64,000 bases of DNA from CAVRQM01 sp963732775 (lineage in GTDB: Bacteria; Pseudomonadota; Alphaproteobacteria; Acetobacterales; Acetobacteraceae). The stretch covers positions 1,984,001-2,048,000 of the forward strand of contig CAVTAR010000001.1 of assembly GCA_963732775.1 (NCBI GenBank). Direction: 5' to 3'. Below the pieces are notes generated by a model that worked only from the letters and a program-made list of their open reading frames with translations, did no database searches and had not been told where the DNA came from. The position numbers and the translations under genes are program-made. Shown one piece after another: positions 44,916-53,508 of the stretch (positions are counted from its first letter, which is position 1; each line of letters opens with the position of its first letter).

Positions 44916-45827
44916 ATGCGCCTGGGCCGGCTCGCGGTCCTGGCGTGCGCGCTGCTGCCCTGGCATCGCGGGGTCGCCGCCGAGATCAAGCTCGCGACGT
45001 GGGATCTCGGCTGGCTGACCGCGCGCCCGGCCGGCGACCCGGCGCTGCCCGACCGCATCGCCCCGAAGCGGCCCGAGGACCTGGCGCGCCTCGCCCGCTA
45101 CGCGGTGGCGCTGGAGGCCGACATCGTGGCGTTCCAGGGGGTCGACGGCGCCGAGGTCGCGGAGCGCGTGTTCGATGCCGGCGACTATGCCGTGCTGGTG
45201 ACCGGCGACACCGTGCTGCAACGCACCGGGTTCGCCGTCCGCCGCAGCCTGCGCGTCGAGCGCCACCCCGACCTGGCCGGGCTCGACCCGTACCCGGACG
45301 CCACCTTCCGCCTGCGCAGCGGGGCCGACGTGACCGTGACCGCACCGGGGGGCGCGCAGTTGCGGCTGTTGTCGGTGCACCTGAAGAGCGGCTGCCGCGA
45401 CGACCCGTTGGAGCGGCCCACCCAGGAGATGCCCGCCCAGAATCAGCCCGACAAGCCGGCGTGCGCGACGCTCGCGCGGCAGGCTGGCGTGCTGGCCGAC
45501 TGGATCGCCGCGCGCGCGACGGCGGGGGAGGCGTTCGTGGTGCTGGGCGATTTCGGCCGGGTGATGGAGGGTGCCGACCCGTTCCTGGCCACTCTCGCCG
45601 CTGCCGCGCCGCTGTTGCGCGCGACCGAGCACCGGGCCTCGCCGTGCTGGGGCGGGATGGATTTCGTCGATCACATCCTGCTCGGCGGCGCGGCGCGGGG
45701 GTGGCTGGAGCCAGGCACCTTGCGCGTGATGGCCTATCGCGAGACAGAGCCTGCGTGGCGGGCGCGCCTGTCCGACCACTGCCCCGTCTCGGTCCGGCTG
45801 CGCCTGCCGGACCCTGCCCCACCGTGA
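44916..45827 (+). CDS. exported endonuclease/exonuclease/phosphatase-fold protein
   Basis: 303 residues with a signal peptide (LAVLACALLPWHRGVAA). EEP-fold signs are IKLATWDLGWL at the mature start, VAFQGVDGAEVAERV where the family has the metal-binding Glu (here QGVD), LLSVHLKSGC, VVLGDFGRVMEG (usually GDFN) and SDHCPVSVRL with the catalytic Asp-His. The Glu-to-Gly/Val change and FG for FN make activity uncertain. Starts at ATG 44916, 18 bases after the preceding stop. Confidence 0.75.
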   Translation: MRLGRLAVLACALLPWHRGVAAEIKLATWDLGWLTARPAGDPALPDRIAPKRPEDLARLARYAVALEADIVAFQGVDGAEVAERVFDAGDYAVLVTGDTVLQRTGFAVRRSLRVERHPDLAGLDPYPDATFRLRSGADVTVTAPGGAQLRLLSVHLKSGCRDDPLERPTQEMPAQNQPDKPACATLARQAGVLADWIAARATAGEAFVVLGDFGRVMEGADPFLATLAAAAPLLRATEHRASPCWGGMDFVDHILLGGAARGWLEPGTLRVMAYRETEPAWRARLSDHCPVSVRLRLPDPAPP

Positions 45828-45840
45828 GGAGGATCAGCGC

Positions 45841-46257
45841 ATGGCCTACACCGCCCACGCCACCACGACCGGCGGCCGCAACGGCCACGTCGAGAGCTCC
45901 GACGGCCTGATCAAGGCCGACCTGTCGGTGCCGAAGGACATCGGCGGCCCCGGCAAGTCGGGGGCCTCCAACCCGGAGCAGCTGTTCGCGGCCGGCTATT
46001 CGGCGTGCTTCGGCGGCGCGGTCGAGTACGCGGCAACGCTGGAGAAGCTGCACGCGGGAGCGGTCACGGTGACGGCGGACGTGACCATCGACAACCAGCC
46101 CGATCGCGGGTTCTTCCTCGCCGTCCACCTCAAGACGCACGTGGACGGCGTCGACCGCGCCACCGCCGAGCGGCTGGTGCACAAGGCGCATGACGAGATC
46201 TGCCCGTATTCGAAGGCCACGCGCGGCAACGTCGACGTGACGCTGGAGGTGGTTTGA
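45841..46257 (+). CDS. ohr: organic hydroperoxide resistance protein Ohr
   Basis: A thiol peroxidase of the OsmC/Ohr family, 138 residues. The reactive Cys56 lies in GYSACFGGA and the resolving Cys121 in ICPYSKATRGN. It reduces organic and lipid hydroperoxides. Starts at ATG 45841 after GAGGA. The downstream SDR gene begins at TTG overlapping its stop. No OhrR regulator is in the window. Confidence 0.9.
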   Translation: MAYTAHATTTGGRNGHVESSDGLIKADLSVPKDIGGPGKSGASNPEQLFAAGYSACFGGAVEYAATLEKLHAGAVTVTADVTIDNQPDRGFFLAVHLKTHVDGVDRATAERLVHKAHDEICPYSKATRGNVDVTLEVV

Positions 46258-47003
46258 GCCGCACGGCGCTCGTCACCGGAGCCTCGGCCGGCTTCGGCGA
46301 CGCCATCACCCGGCGCCTCGTGCGCGACGGCTTCCGCGTGGTCGCCGCGGCGCGCCGGGCGGACCGGCTGGCCGCACTGGCCGGCGAACTCGGCCCGGCG
46401 GTGCTGCCGCTCACGCTCGACGTGACCGACGCGGACGCGGTGGCCGCACTGCCCGAGTCGCTGCCGGACGACTGGCGCGAGGTCGACGTGCTGGTGAACA
46501 ACGCCGGGCTGGCGCTGGGCCTCGACCCGGCGCAGACGGCGCGACTGTCGGACTGGGAGACGATGGTGGCGACCAACGTCACCGGCCTGATGCGCGTGAC
46601 CCGCGCGCTGCTGCCGGGGATGGTGGCGCGCGACCGCGGCCATGTGGTGAACCTCGGCAGCATCGCCGGCGACTACCCCTATCCGGGCGGCAACGTGTAC
46701 GGCGCGAGCAAGGCGTTCGTGAAGCAGTTCACGCTGAACCTGAAGGCCGACCTGATCGGCACCGGCGTGCGCGTGACGGACATCGAGCCGGGGCTGGTCG
46801 GCGGCTCGGAGTTCTCCTCGGTGCGGTTTGGCGACCCGGAGCGGGCGAGGAAGATCTACGAGGGCACCGACCCGCTGATGCCGGACGACATCGCCGAGGC
46901 GGTGGCGTGGGTGATCGGCCTGCCGGCGCACGTCAACATCAACCGGGTGGAGATGATGCCCACGTGCCAGGCACCGTCGGCCCCGGCGGTGAAGCGGCGG
47001 TGA
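46254..47003 (+). CDS. short-chain dehydrogenase/reductase (YdfG-like)
   Basis: 249 residues. Cofactor motif TGASAGFGDAI; NNAGLALG; catalytic Ser in GSIAGDYPYPGGN, then Tyr-x-x-x-Lys in YGASKAFV. The C-terminal INRVEMMPTCQ is close to E. coli YdfG, a 3-hydroxy acid or malonic semialdehyde reductase. The start is TTG 46254, overlapping the ohr stop, supported by GGAGGTGG just upstream. Confidence 0.88.
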   Translation: MSRTALVTGASAGFGDAITRRLVRDGFRVVAAARRADRLAALAGELGPAVLPLTLDVTDADAVAALPESLPDDWREVDVLVNNAGLALGLDPAQTARLSDWETMVATNVTGLMRVTRALLPGMVARDRGHVVNLGSIAGDYPYPGGNVYGASKAFVKQFTLNLKADLIGTGVRVTDIEPGLVGGSEFSSVRFGDPERARKIYEGTDPLMPDDIAEAVAWVIGLPAHVNINRVEMMPTCQAPSAPAVKRR

Positions 47004-47884
47004 GCGCGGTCGGCCGCGCGCTGGAGCGCTACCGGATCACCTCCGGCAAGGGGTTCCGCCTGCGCGACCACGATCCCGGCGAGGTGGCCGACGGGCTGGT
47101 GGAGGAGCGTGACGCGGCGCGGATGCTGGCCGACGGGGTGCGGCGGCTGTCCGACCTGCAGACGCTGCTGTACGCGCATTCGAGCTGGGCGCTGCTGTGC
47201 GTGTTCCAGGCAATGGACGCGGCCGGCAAGGACGGCACCATCAAGCACGTCATGTCCGGGGTGAACCCGCAGGGCGTGCGGGTGACGTCGTTCAAGGCGC
47301 CGGGACCGGAGGAGCTGGCACACGACTTCCTCTGGCGCACCCACGCGCACGTCCCGGCGCGGGGAGAAATCGGCATCTTCAACCGCAGCCACTACGAGGA
47401 GGTGCTGGCGGTGCGCGTCCACCCCGCTCTGCTGGAGCGCCAGCGCCTGCCGGACGGGCTCGCCGGCGGCAAGGTGTGGGAGCATCGGCTGCGCGACATC
47501 GCCCATTTCGAGCGCTACCTCGACCGGCAGGGCGTGCTGGTGCAGAAGTTCTTCCTCAACGTCAGCCGCGCCGAGCAGAAGCGGCGGTTCCTCGACCGGC
47601 TCGACCACCCCGACAAGAACTGGAAGTTCTCGGCCGCCGACATCGACGAGCGCGGCTTTTGGGACGCCTACATGGCGGCGTACGAGGACGCGATCACCGA
47701 GACCGCGAGCGAGCGCGCGCCGTGGTACGTGGTGCCGGCCGACCACAAATGGCTCACCCACCTGGTCGTCATCGAGGCGCTGATCGAGCGCCTGGAGGCA
47801 CTGGAACTCGGCCCGGTGCGGATGTCGGACGACCAGCGGGCGAAGCTCGCCGAGGCGCGGGCGCGGCTGGAGGCGGAGGCGTAG
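47000..47884 (+). CDS. polyphosphate kinase 2 family protein
   Basis: 294 residues. Walker A AMDAAGKDGTIKHVMSGVNP, the lid region FNRSHYEEVLAVRVHP, and NWKFSAADIDERGFWDAYM are typical of class I/III PPK2, which phosphorylates nucleotides from polyphosphate. GTG 47000 overlaps the SDR stop. It converges on clpA with a 46-base gap holding a hairpin. Confidence 0.9.
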   Translation: MSAVGRALERYRITSGKGFRLRDHDPGEVADGLVEERDAARMLADGVRRLSDLQTLLYAHSSWALLCVFQAMDAAGKDGTIKHVMSGVNPQGVRVTSFKAPGPEELAHDFLWRTHAHVPARGEIGIFNRSHYEEVLAVRVHPALLERQRLPDGLAGGKVWEHRLRDIAHFERYLDRQGVLVQKFFLNVSRAEQKRRFLDRLDHPDKNWKFSAADIDERGFWDAYMAAYEDAITETASERAPWYVVPADHKWLTHLVVIEALIERLEALELGPVRMSDDQRAKLAEARARLEAEA

Positions 47885-47905
47885 GCGTGAGGCGGACCCG
47901 GCGGG

Positions 47906-47927
47906 GCCCGCCCTCCCTGCGGCGGGC
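47906..47927. terminator. hairpin between convergent ppk2 and clpA
   Basis: Perfect 7-base arms gcccgcc / ggcgggc around an 8-base loop, in the 46-base space between two converging genes. A bidirectional terminator is likely; there is no T-run. Confidence 0.5.
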
Positions 47928-47930
47928 AGG

Positions 47931-50281
47931 CTACTCCGCCGTCTCCGGCTCGCGCTCGATCCCGCCGCCCTCGTCGCCGTCGCCCTCGGGCTTCGGCAGC
48001 GCACCGGCCGACGCCTCGAGGATGTCGAAGTCGAGCGCGTTGTCCTTCAGCGTCACCTTCACCGAGCCGCCCCGGACCAGCTTGCCGAACAGCAGTTCCT
48101 CGGCGAGCGGCTTCTTGATGTGCTCCTGGATGACGCGGGCCAGCGGGCGCGCGCCGTAGAGCCGGTCATAGCCGCGCTCGGCCAGCCATTCCTTGGCGCC
48201 CGACGAGAGCTCGATGGTGACATTGCGGTCCGCGAGCTGCGCCTCGAGCTGCATGACGAACTTCTCCACCACGCGGCCGACGATCTCCTGCGTCAGCCCG
48301 GCGAAGCCGATCACCGCGTCCAGCCGGTTGCGGAACTCCGGCGTGAACATCCGCTTGACGGCTTCCTCGTCCTCGCCGACGCGGCCCTCCCGGCCAAAGC
48401 CGATGGCCTCCTTGGCCATGTCCGCGGCACCCGCGTTGGTCGTCATGATGAGGATGACGTTTCGGAAATCGACCGTCTTGCCGTTGTGGTCGGTCAGCTT
48501 GCCGTGGTCCATCACCTGCAAGAGGATGTTGAACAGGTCGGGATGCGCCTTCTCGATCTCGTCGAGCAGCAGCACGGTGTGCGGGTGCTGGTCGATCGCG
48601 TCGGTCAGCAGGCCGCCCTGGTCGAAGCCCACGTAGCCGGGCGGCGCGCCGATAAGGCGGCTGATGGAGTGGCGCTCCATGTATTCGCTCATGTCGAAAC
48701 GGGTCAGCTCGATGCCGAGCGTGCTGGCGAGCTGGCGCGCCACCTCGGTCTTGCCGACGCCGGTCGGGCCGCTGAACAGGTAGTTGCCGATCGGCTTCTC
48801 CGGGTCGCGCAGGCCGGCGCGCGACAGCTTGATCGCCGCCGAGAGCTGCTCGATCGCGGCGTCCTGGCCGAACACCATGGATTTGAGGTCGCGCTCCAGG
48901 TTGCGCAGCGTCTCCTTGTCGTCGGCGGACACGCTCTTCGGCGGGATCCGCGCGATCTTGGCGACGATCTCCTCCACGTCGCGCAGCGTCACGGTCTTGC
49001 GGCGCTTGTGCTCGGGCAGCAGCATCCGGCTCGCCCCCACCTCGTCGATCACGTCGATGGCCTTGTCCGGCAGCTTGCGATCGTGGATGTATTTCGAGGA
49101 CAGCTCGACCGCGGCACGGATCGCCTCGTCGGTGTAGCGGACCTTGTGGTGCTTCTCGTAGTTCACCTTCAGCCCGCGCAGGATCTTGATCGCGTCGTCC
49201 TGCGACGGCTCGTTCACGTCGATCTTCTGGAACCGGCGCACCAGGGCGCGGTCCTTCTCGAAGTAGTTGCGGAACTCCTTGTAGGTGGTGCTGCCGATGC
49301 AGCGCAGCGTGCCCTGCGCCAGCGCCGGCTTCAGCAGGTTCGACGCATCCATCGCACCACCGCTGGTGGCACCGGCGCCGATGACGGTGTGGATCTCGTC
49401 GATGAACAGCACCGCAGTTCGGCTGCGCCTCCAGCTCGGTCACGACCGCCTTCAGCCGCTCCTCGAAGTCGCCGCGATAGCGGGTGCCGGCGAGCAGCGA
49501 GCCCATGTCCAGCGCGTAGATCGTGCTCTTGGCCAGCACCTCGGGCACGTCGCCCTCGACGATGCGCTTGGCCAGGCCCTCGGCGATGGCGGTCTTGCCA
49601 ACGCCGGGGTCGCCCACGTACAGCGGGTTGTTCTTGGTGCGGCGGCAGAGGATCTGGATGGTCCGCTCGATCTCGTTCTCGCGGCCGATCAGCGGGTCGA
49701 TCTTGCCGGACTGCGCCTTCTTGTTGAGGTTGACGCAGTAGTTGGACAGCGCGTCCTGCCCGCGGCGGGCCGGCTTCTCCTCGCGCTCCGCCTCGTCCTT
49801 GTCGGCCGTCGTTCGCCCCCTGCACCGAGCGCGGCTGCGAGCGGCCGGGCGCCTTGGCGATACCGTGGCTGATGAAGTTGACCGCGTCGAGTCGGGTCAT
49901 GTCCTGCGTCTGCAGGAAGTAGACGGCGTGGCTCTCGCGCTCGCTGAACAGCGCGACCAGCACGTTGGCGCCCGTCACCTCGTCGCGCCCGGAGCTCTGC
50001 ACGTGGATCGCCGCGCGCTGCACCACGCGCTGGAATCCGGCGGTGGGCTTCGGCTCGGCCGGGCGGTCGGTCGCGAGGCCCGCGAGATCCTTGTCGAGGA
50101 ACTCCACGAGTTCGCCGCGCAGCTTGTCGAGGTCCACGCCGCACGCGCGCAGCACCGTGGCCGCGTCGCTGTCGTCGATCAGGCCGAGCAGCAGGTGCTC
50201 GAGGGTCGCGTATTCGTGGCGGCGCTCGCTCGCGAGGCCGAGCGAGCGGTGGAGCGTCTGTTCTAGGTTCCGGGACAGCAT
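47931..50281 (-). pseudogene. clpA: ATP-dependent Clp protease ATP-binding subunit ClpA, two frameshifts in this sequence
   Basis: The AAA+ unfoldase partner of ClpP. Three consecutive pieces in three frames make one full ClpA of about 780 residues. The N-domain (from ATG 50281, MLSRNLEQTLHRSLGLASER) runs to about 49815. The first AAA domain (VGDPGVGKTAIAEGLAKRIV, GTRYRGDFEERLKAVV) runs to about 49420. The rest (VLFIDEIHTVIGAGA, FSGPTGVGKTEVARQLA, the C-terminal tail) ends at 47931. At each join a single extra base restores the expected protein, for example QPN-AVLFIDEIH. Everything else is intact, so sequencing error is likelier than gene loss. It is downstream of clpS on the same strand. 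Confidence 0.88.
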
Positions 50282-50577
50282 GGACGCTCCGCTCCTCAGA
50301 TTCGGGTGACGACGATCCGATGACGGCATCATGGACCATCCCCATTCATCAACTTGGCCGCCGGGCCGGGCACGGCAAGATGGCTCCACTCCAACCCGAC
50401 CGAGACGGCGATAACGCGCGACCCGGCGATCTTCGATCGAACCGCCGCGCCGCGCACCATGAATTTTCACGAAGAGATGTTGATTTTCGGCAAGGCGTGC
50501 GTCAGCCGGGCGATCGACCGGGCCCGACGAAGGAGAAATGGGGCAGCAGGCGAGAGACGGCAGGCGTGCGAGGCGCC
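50282..50577. other. intergenic region between clpS and clpA
   Basis: 296 bases with no supported gene. The part 50456-50496 is noticeably AT-richer than its surroundings and may hold the clpA promoter on the minus strand; no hexamers or heat-shock box could be called with confidence. Confidence 0.4.
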
Positions 50578-51060
50578 TCAGTCCTTCTCGATCGTGCATT
50601 GCAGCGGGTGCTGGTTCTGGCGCGCCAGGTCCATCACCTGCGTCACCTTGGTCTCGGCGACCTCGTAGGTGAACACGCCGCACACGCCCACGCCGCGCCG
50701 ATGCACGTGCAGCATGATGCGCGTCGCGTCCTCGCGCGATTTCTGGAAGAACCGCTCCAGCACGTGGACGACGAACTCCATCGGCGTGTAGTCGTCGTTC
50801 AGCATCAGGACCTTGTACATCGCCGGCTTGCGGGTCTTCGGCCGGGCCTTGACGACGACCCCGGTATTCGGGCCGTCGCCGTCGCGCCCGCCTTCGTCGC
50901 GTCGCCCGGATGCCGTGATGCCCGTCCGCCGCTCGATTGCGACAGCCCCGTCGGTCCCAGGCTCGATCGCACCAGGCTCGATTGTCCAAGGCTCGATTGT
51001 CTCAGGCATGATGCCCATACGCGCGCCCATTCCCCAGGTCGGACCGTGCCCAAGCCGCAT
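50578..51060 (-). CDS. clpS: ATP-dependent Clp protease adaptor ClpS with long N-terminal extension
   Basis: Delivers N-degron substrates to ClpA. The conserved core (about the last 100 residues) has KVLMLNDDYTPMEFVVHVLE, FFQKSREDATRIMLHVHRRG, and VFTYEVAETKVTQV, with the Asn-Asp and His that bind N-terminal residues. Before it lies an unusual extension with four 5-residue repeats of the IEPG kind. ATG 51060, 51018 and 51009 are all possible starts and none has a strong Shine-Dalgarno; the longest is given. Confidence 0.88.
   Translation of the reverse strand: MRLGHGPTWGMGARMGIMPETIEPWTIEPGAIEPGTDGAVAIERRTGITASGRRDEGGRDGDGPNTGVVVKARPKTRKPAMYKVLMLNDDYTPMEFVVHVLERFFQKSREDATRIMLHVHRRGVGVCGVFTYEVAETKVTQVMDLARQNQHPLQCTIEKD
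50953..51012. repeat. 15-bp tandem array in the clpS N-terminal region
   Basis: Four units of 15 bp (ggtcccaggctcgat and variants). On the minus strand each encodes five residues, so variation in copy number would lengthen or shorten the ClpS leader without shifting frame. Confidence 0.9.
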
Positions 51061-51188
51061 CGCCCAATCGAACCAGCCGGTCGAACCAGGCGCGGCTCGT
51101 GGGTCACGGTAGCCAACATCGCCGCTTCCGTGGAAGGGCGATCAGTCAAGGGTCAGTAGGGTGGGCTTGGCGGCACCGCTGTGCAAGT

Positions 51189-51228
51189 CCTGCTGCCTGC
51201 GTGGCGGAGCGCCTACACAGGCAGCAGG
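51189..51228. terminator. strong hairpin downstream of the phasin gene
   Basis: Perfect 11-base arms cctgctgcctg (51189-51199) and caggcagcagg (51218-51228) around 18 bases. It begins 18 bases past the phasin stop on the minus strand, in the gap before clpS. No T-run follows. Confidence 0.6.
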
Positions 51229-51245
51229 CGGCGGGACGGATCGCG

Positions 51246-51920
51246 TCAGGCGGCGGTGCGGCCGAAGCGCTCGGTGGCGAGGGTCACGCGGGCGGTGATC
51301 GGCGCCATCGTCTGCTCGGCGAGCTTGAGCGAGGCGTCGGTGAGCTTGCCGCCGTCCTGCACCGCCTGCTCCAGCGCGTGGCGCGCCATCGAGGACTGCA
51401 GCTCGATCGCCTCGTGCACCGACTTCACGCCCGCCATCGCCTTGAAGGCGCTGACCGAGCCGTCGAACTGGGCCTGCGCGCTCTGCGCCATGTGGCGGGT
51501 CAGGTCCTGCAGGCCGGTGGCCCAGATCTGGCCGGACTTCACCATCGCCTCGAAGTTGCCCTGGCCGAAGGACATCAGTTCCTCAGTGGTCGTCATTGCT
51601 CTCTCCATGCTGGTCTTCATGTGTTGCGTGATCTGCTCGGCGGCCATCCGGCCGCCCGTCCCGACATTGGCCTCGACATTTGCCCGGGCCGCCTCGGCGG
51701 CCTCCGTCACCCCGTCGCGCGCCGTCGTGGCGGCCTTCGAGGCGAACGCCGACATGGCGCTGGTCTGCTCGCGCGCGGCGGTGCTGGCTGCCTCGTTCGC
51801 CTTGGCGCCCGCCTGCATGCTCTGCTCGACCGCCGCCTTCGCCGCGCCCGCCACGCTCGACCCGCGGGCCGTTCCGGCGATCGATTCTTCCGGCTTCTTG
51901 TCGGTTATCCTATCAGACAT
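51246..51920 (-). CDS. phasin family protein
   Basis: 224 residues. The C-terminal ~120 residues form the phasin helix bundle: TTEELMSFGQGNFEAMVKSG, GLQDLTRHMAQSAQAQFDGS and SVHEAIELQSSMARHALEQA. The N-terminal half is a low-complexity Ala/Thr/Glu region. Phasins coat polyhydroxyalkanoate granules. ATG 51920 follows GGGGAG; the upstream region has a promoter and two TGC-N3-GCA palindromes. No PHA synthase is in the window. Confidence 0.85.
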   Translation of the reverse strand: MSDRITDKKPEESIAGTARGSSVAGAAKAAVEQSMQAGAKANEAASTAAREQTSAMSAFASKAATTARDGVTEAAEAARANVEANVGTGGRMAAEQITQHMKTSMERAMTTTEELMSFGQGNFEAMVKSGQIWATGLQDLTRHMAQSAQAQFDGSVSAFKAMAGVKSVHEAIELQSSMARHALEQAVQDGGKLTDASLKLAEQTMAPITARVTLATERFGRTAA

Positions 51921-51943
51921 CTTCTGCTCCCCGTTTTACTCTG

Positions 51944-52011
51944 CTGCGGTGCAGCGAACGGCAGATACGATCGCTCATTGCCCAGTGCAAGCGGATTTTT
52001 GTGCGCTGCAC
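51944..52011 (-). promoter_or_regulatory. phasin promoter with two PhaR-like palindromes
   Basis: On the minus strand a -35 TTGCAC (51985-51990) and -10 TATCTG (51962-51967) are 17 bases apart. CTGCggtGCAG (51944-51954) lies just downstream of the -10, and GTGCgctGCAC (52001-52011) just upstream of the -35. The first matches the CTGC-N3-GCAG form reported for PhaR repressors in other alphaproteobacteria. Both share the core TGC-N3-GCA. Confidence 0.55.
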
Positions 52012-52185
52012 CATTTTACTTTCCTGGCTGGCGACGGCCGGCTGACGGGGTGGCGCAGCGGCGACCGAGGCCGCACCTCAAAATCGCGCGCGAACGCCCT
52101 CACAATGTTCACCAAATGCGTGCGGCGACTGGACACGGCCCGGTCCGCTTGTCTAGCGTCGGCCCCGGTGACGGAGCGGTGTCTC

Positions 52186-53382
52186 ATGGCTCGGGCGCGA
52201 GCACCTGGAGAAGCGGGCGGGCGGGCGGCCCTGCGGCGGGCGAGCCGGTTGGTCGCGCGCGTTTCCGTGGTGCTGGCCGTGGTGCTGTTCGGCGGCATGG
52301 CGGCATCGCCGGCGCGCGCGCAGATCGGCTCGGCACGCTACAGCTCGGTGGTGATCGAGGCGCAGAACGGCAACCTCGTCTCGGCCATCAACCCCGACGA
52401 GCCGCGCTATCCGGCCAGCCTGACCAAGATGATGACCCTGTATCTGGCGTTCGAGGCGCTGCGCGACCGCCGCGCGGCGCTCGACGAACTGGTCCCGGTC
52501 AGCCCCCATGCCGCTGCCATGATGCCGTCCAAGCTCGGCCTGCTGCCCGGCTCGCGCATCACCGTCGAGCAGGCGGTGCTGGCGCTGGTGACGAAGTCGG
52601 CCAACGACGCGGCGGCCGCATTGGGCGAGTTCCTGGGCGGCGGCGACGAGGAGCGGTTCGCGCAGATGATGACGCTGCGGGCGCGCGCGCTGGGGATGGA
52701 GCACACGGTGTTCCGCAACGCCTCGGGCCTGCCCGACCTCGAGCAGGTGACGACGGCGCGGGACCTGGCGATCCTGGCGCGCCACCTGGTCCAGGACTTC
52801 CCGCTCGAATACCGCTATTTCAGCACGCCGAGCTTCGTCTATCGCGGCCGGCTGATCCCGAACCACGACCACATGCTGCAGAGCTATCCCGGCGCCGACG
52901 GCATCAAGACCGGCTACATCGTTGCCTCGGGCTTCAACCTCGTGACCTCGGCGGTGCGCGGCGACATCCGGCTGATCGGCGTGGTGCTGGGCGCCGCGCA
53001 CCCCGGCGAGCGCGACCAGCACATGGCGGCCCTGCTCGACGCGGGCTTCGAGCAGCTCGGCGTGCCGATCGCCCCGCGCGGCGAGCCGGGACGCGAGCCG
53101 GCCACGCTGGCGGGCCGGATCGGGCTGGTCGCCAGCGCCCAGGCCGCGACGCTCGCGGGCTCGGGCCTGGCGTCTGGCGGGCGCGCGCTGGTCAGCCACG
53201 TCGCGGCGCACCATCTCGTCGCCGCCCCGGCGAAGCACGCGGGCGCGGCGGCGGCACCGGGCCGGGCCGCCCACGCGCCGGCCGGCCACCCGGCGAGCGC
53301 GAAGGACGGCGCGACCAAGGACCGCGCCACCAAGGACCGCGCCACCAAGGACCGGGCGAAGGCGCGGGCCGCCGCCAGCTAG
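52186..53382 (+). CDS. D-alanyl-D-alanine carboxypeptidase (PBP5/6-like)
   Basis: A periplasmic peptidoglycan-trimming enzyme, 398 residues, with a signal peptide (VVLAVVLFGGMAASPARAQ). Penicillin-binding motifs are SLTK (in PASLTKMMTLY), SAN (in TKSANDAAAAL) and KTG (in ADGIKTGYIVASG). The C-terminal ~80 residues are Ala/His/Lys-rich and end in three TKDRA repeats; no membrane-binding helix is visible. The start is ATG 52186 with GGAG upstream. Confidence 0.9.
   Translation: MARARAPGEAGGRAALRRASRLVARVSVVLAVVLFGGMAASPARAQIGSARYSSVVIEAQNGNLVSAINPDEPRYPASLTKMMTLYLAFEALRDRRAALDELVPVSPHAAAMMPSKLGLLPGSRITVEQAVLALVTKSANDAAAALGEFLGGGDEERFAQMMTLRARALGMEHTVFRNASGLPDLEQVTTARDLAILARHLVQDFPLEYRYFSTPSFVYRGRLIPNHDHMLQSYPGADGIKTGYIVASGFNLVTSAVRGDIRLIGVVLGAAHPGERDQHMAALLDAGFEQLGVPIAPRGEPGREPATLAGRIGLVASAQAATLAGSGLASGGRALVSHVAAHHLVAAPAKHAGAAAAPGRAAHAPAGHPASAKDGATKDRATKDRATKDRAKARAAAS
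53314..53358. repeat. 15-bp coding tandem array in the carboxypeptidase tail
   Basis: Three units of accaaggaccgcgcc (last with two changes), each encoding TKDRA/G. In-frame, near the stop codon, in a basic tail that may bind cell-wall polymers. Confidence 0.85.
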
Positions 53383-53508
53383 CCGGCCGCCGCACGTGTC
53401 TGCGGGTCGGCCGCCGCACGGTCTTTGCGTGCCGCCGTACTTGCGCGGCACCGGGGCGTTGCGCATCTTTGCAGCTCGAGCGGCCTCGGACCGCTGACGG
53501 AGACCAGA

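Noticed and set aside
50456..50496. Possible heat-shock sigma factor promoter for clpA
   Set aside because: Only a loose CTTG half was seen on the minus strand; no acceptable -10 partner at the right distance.
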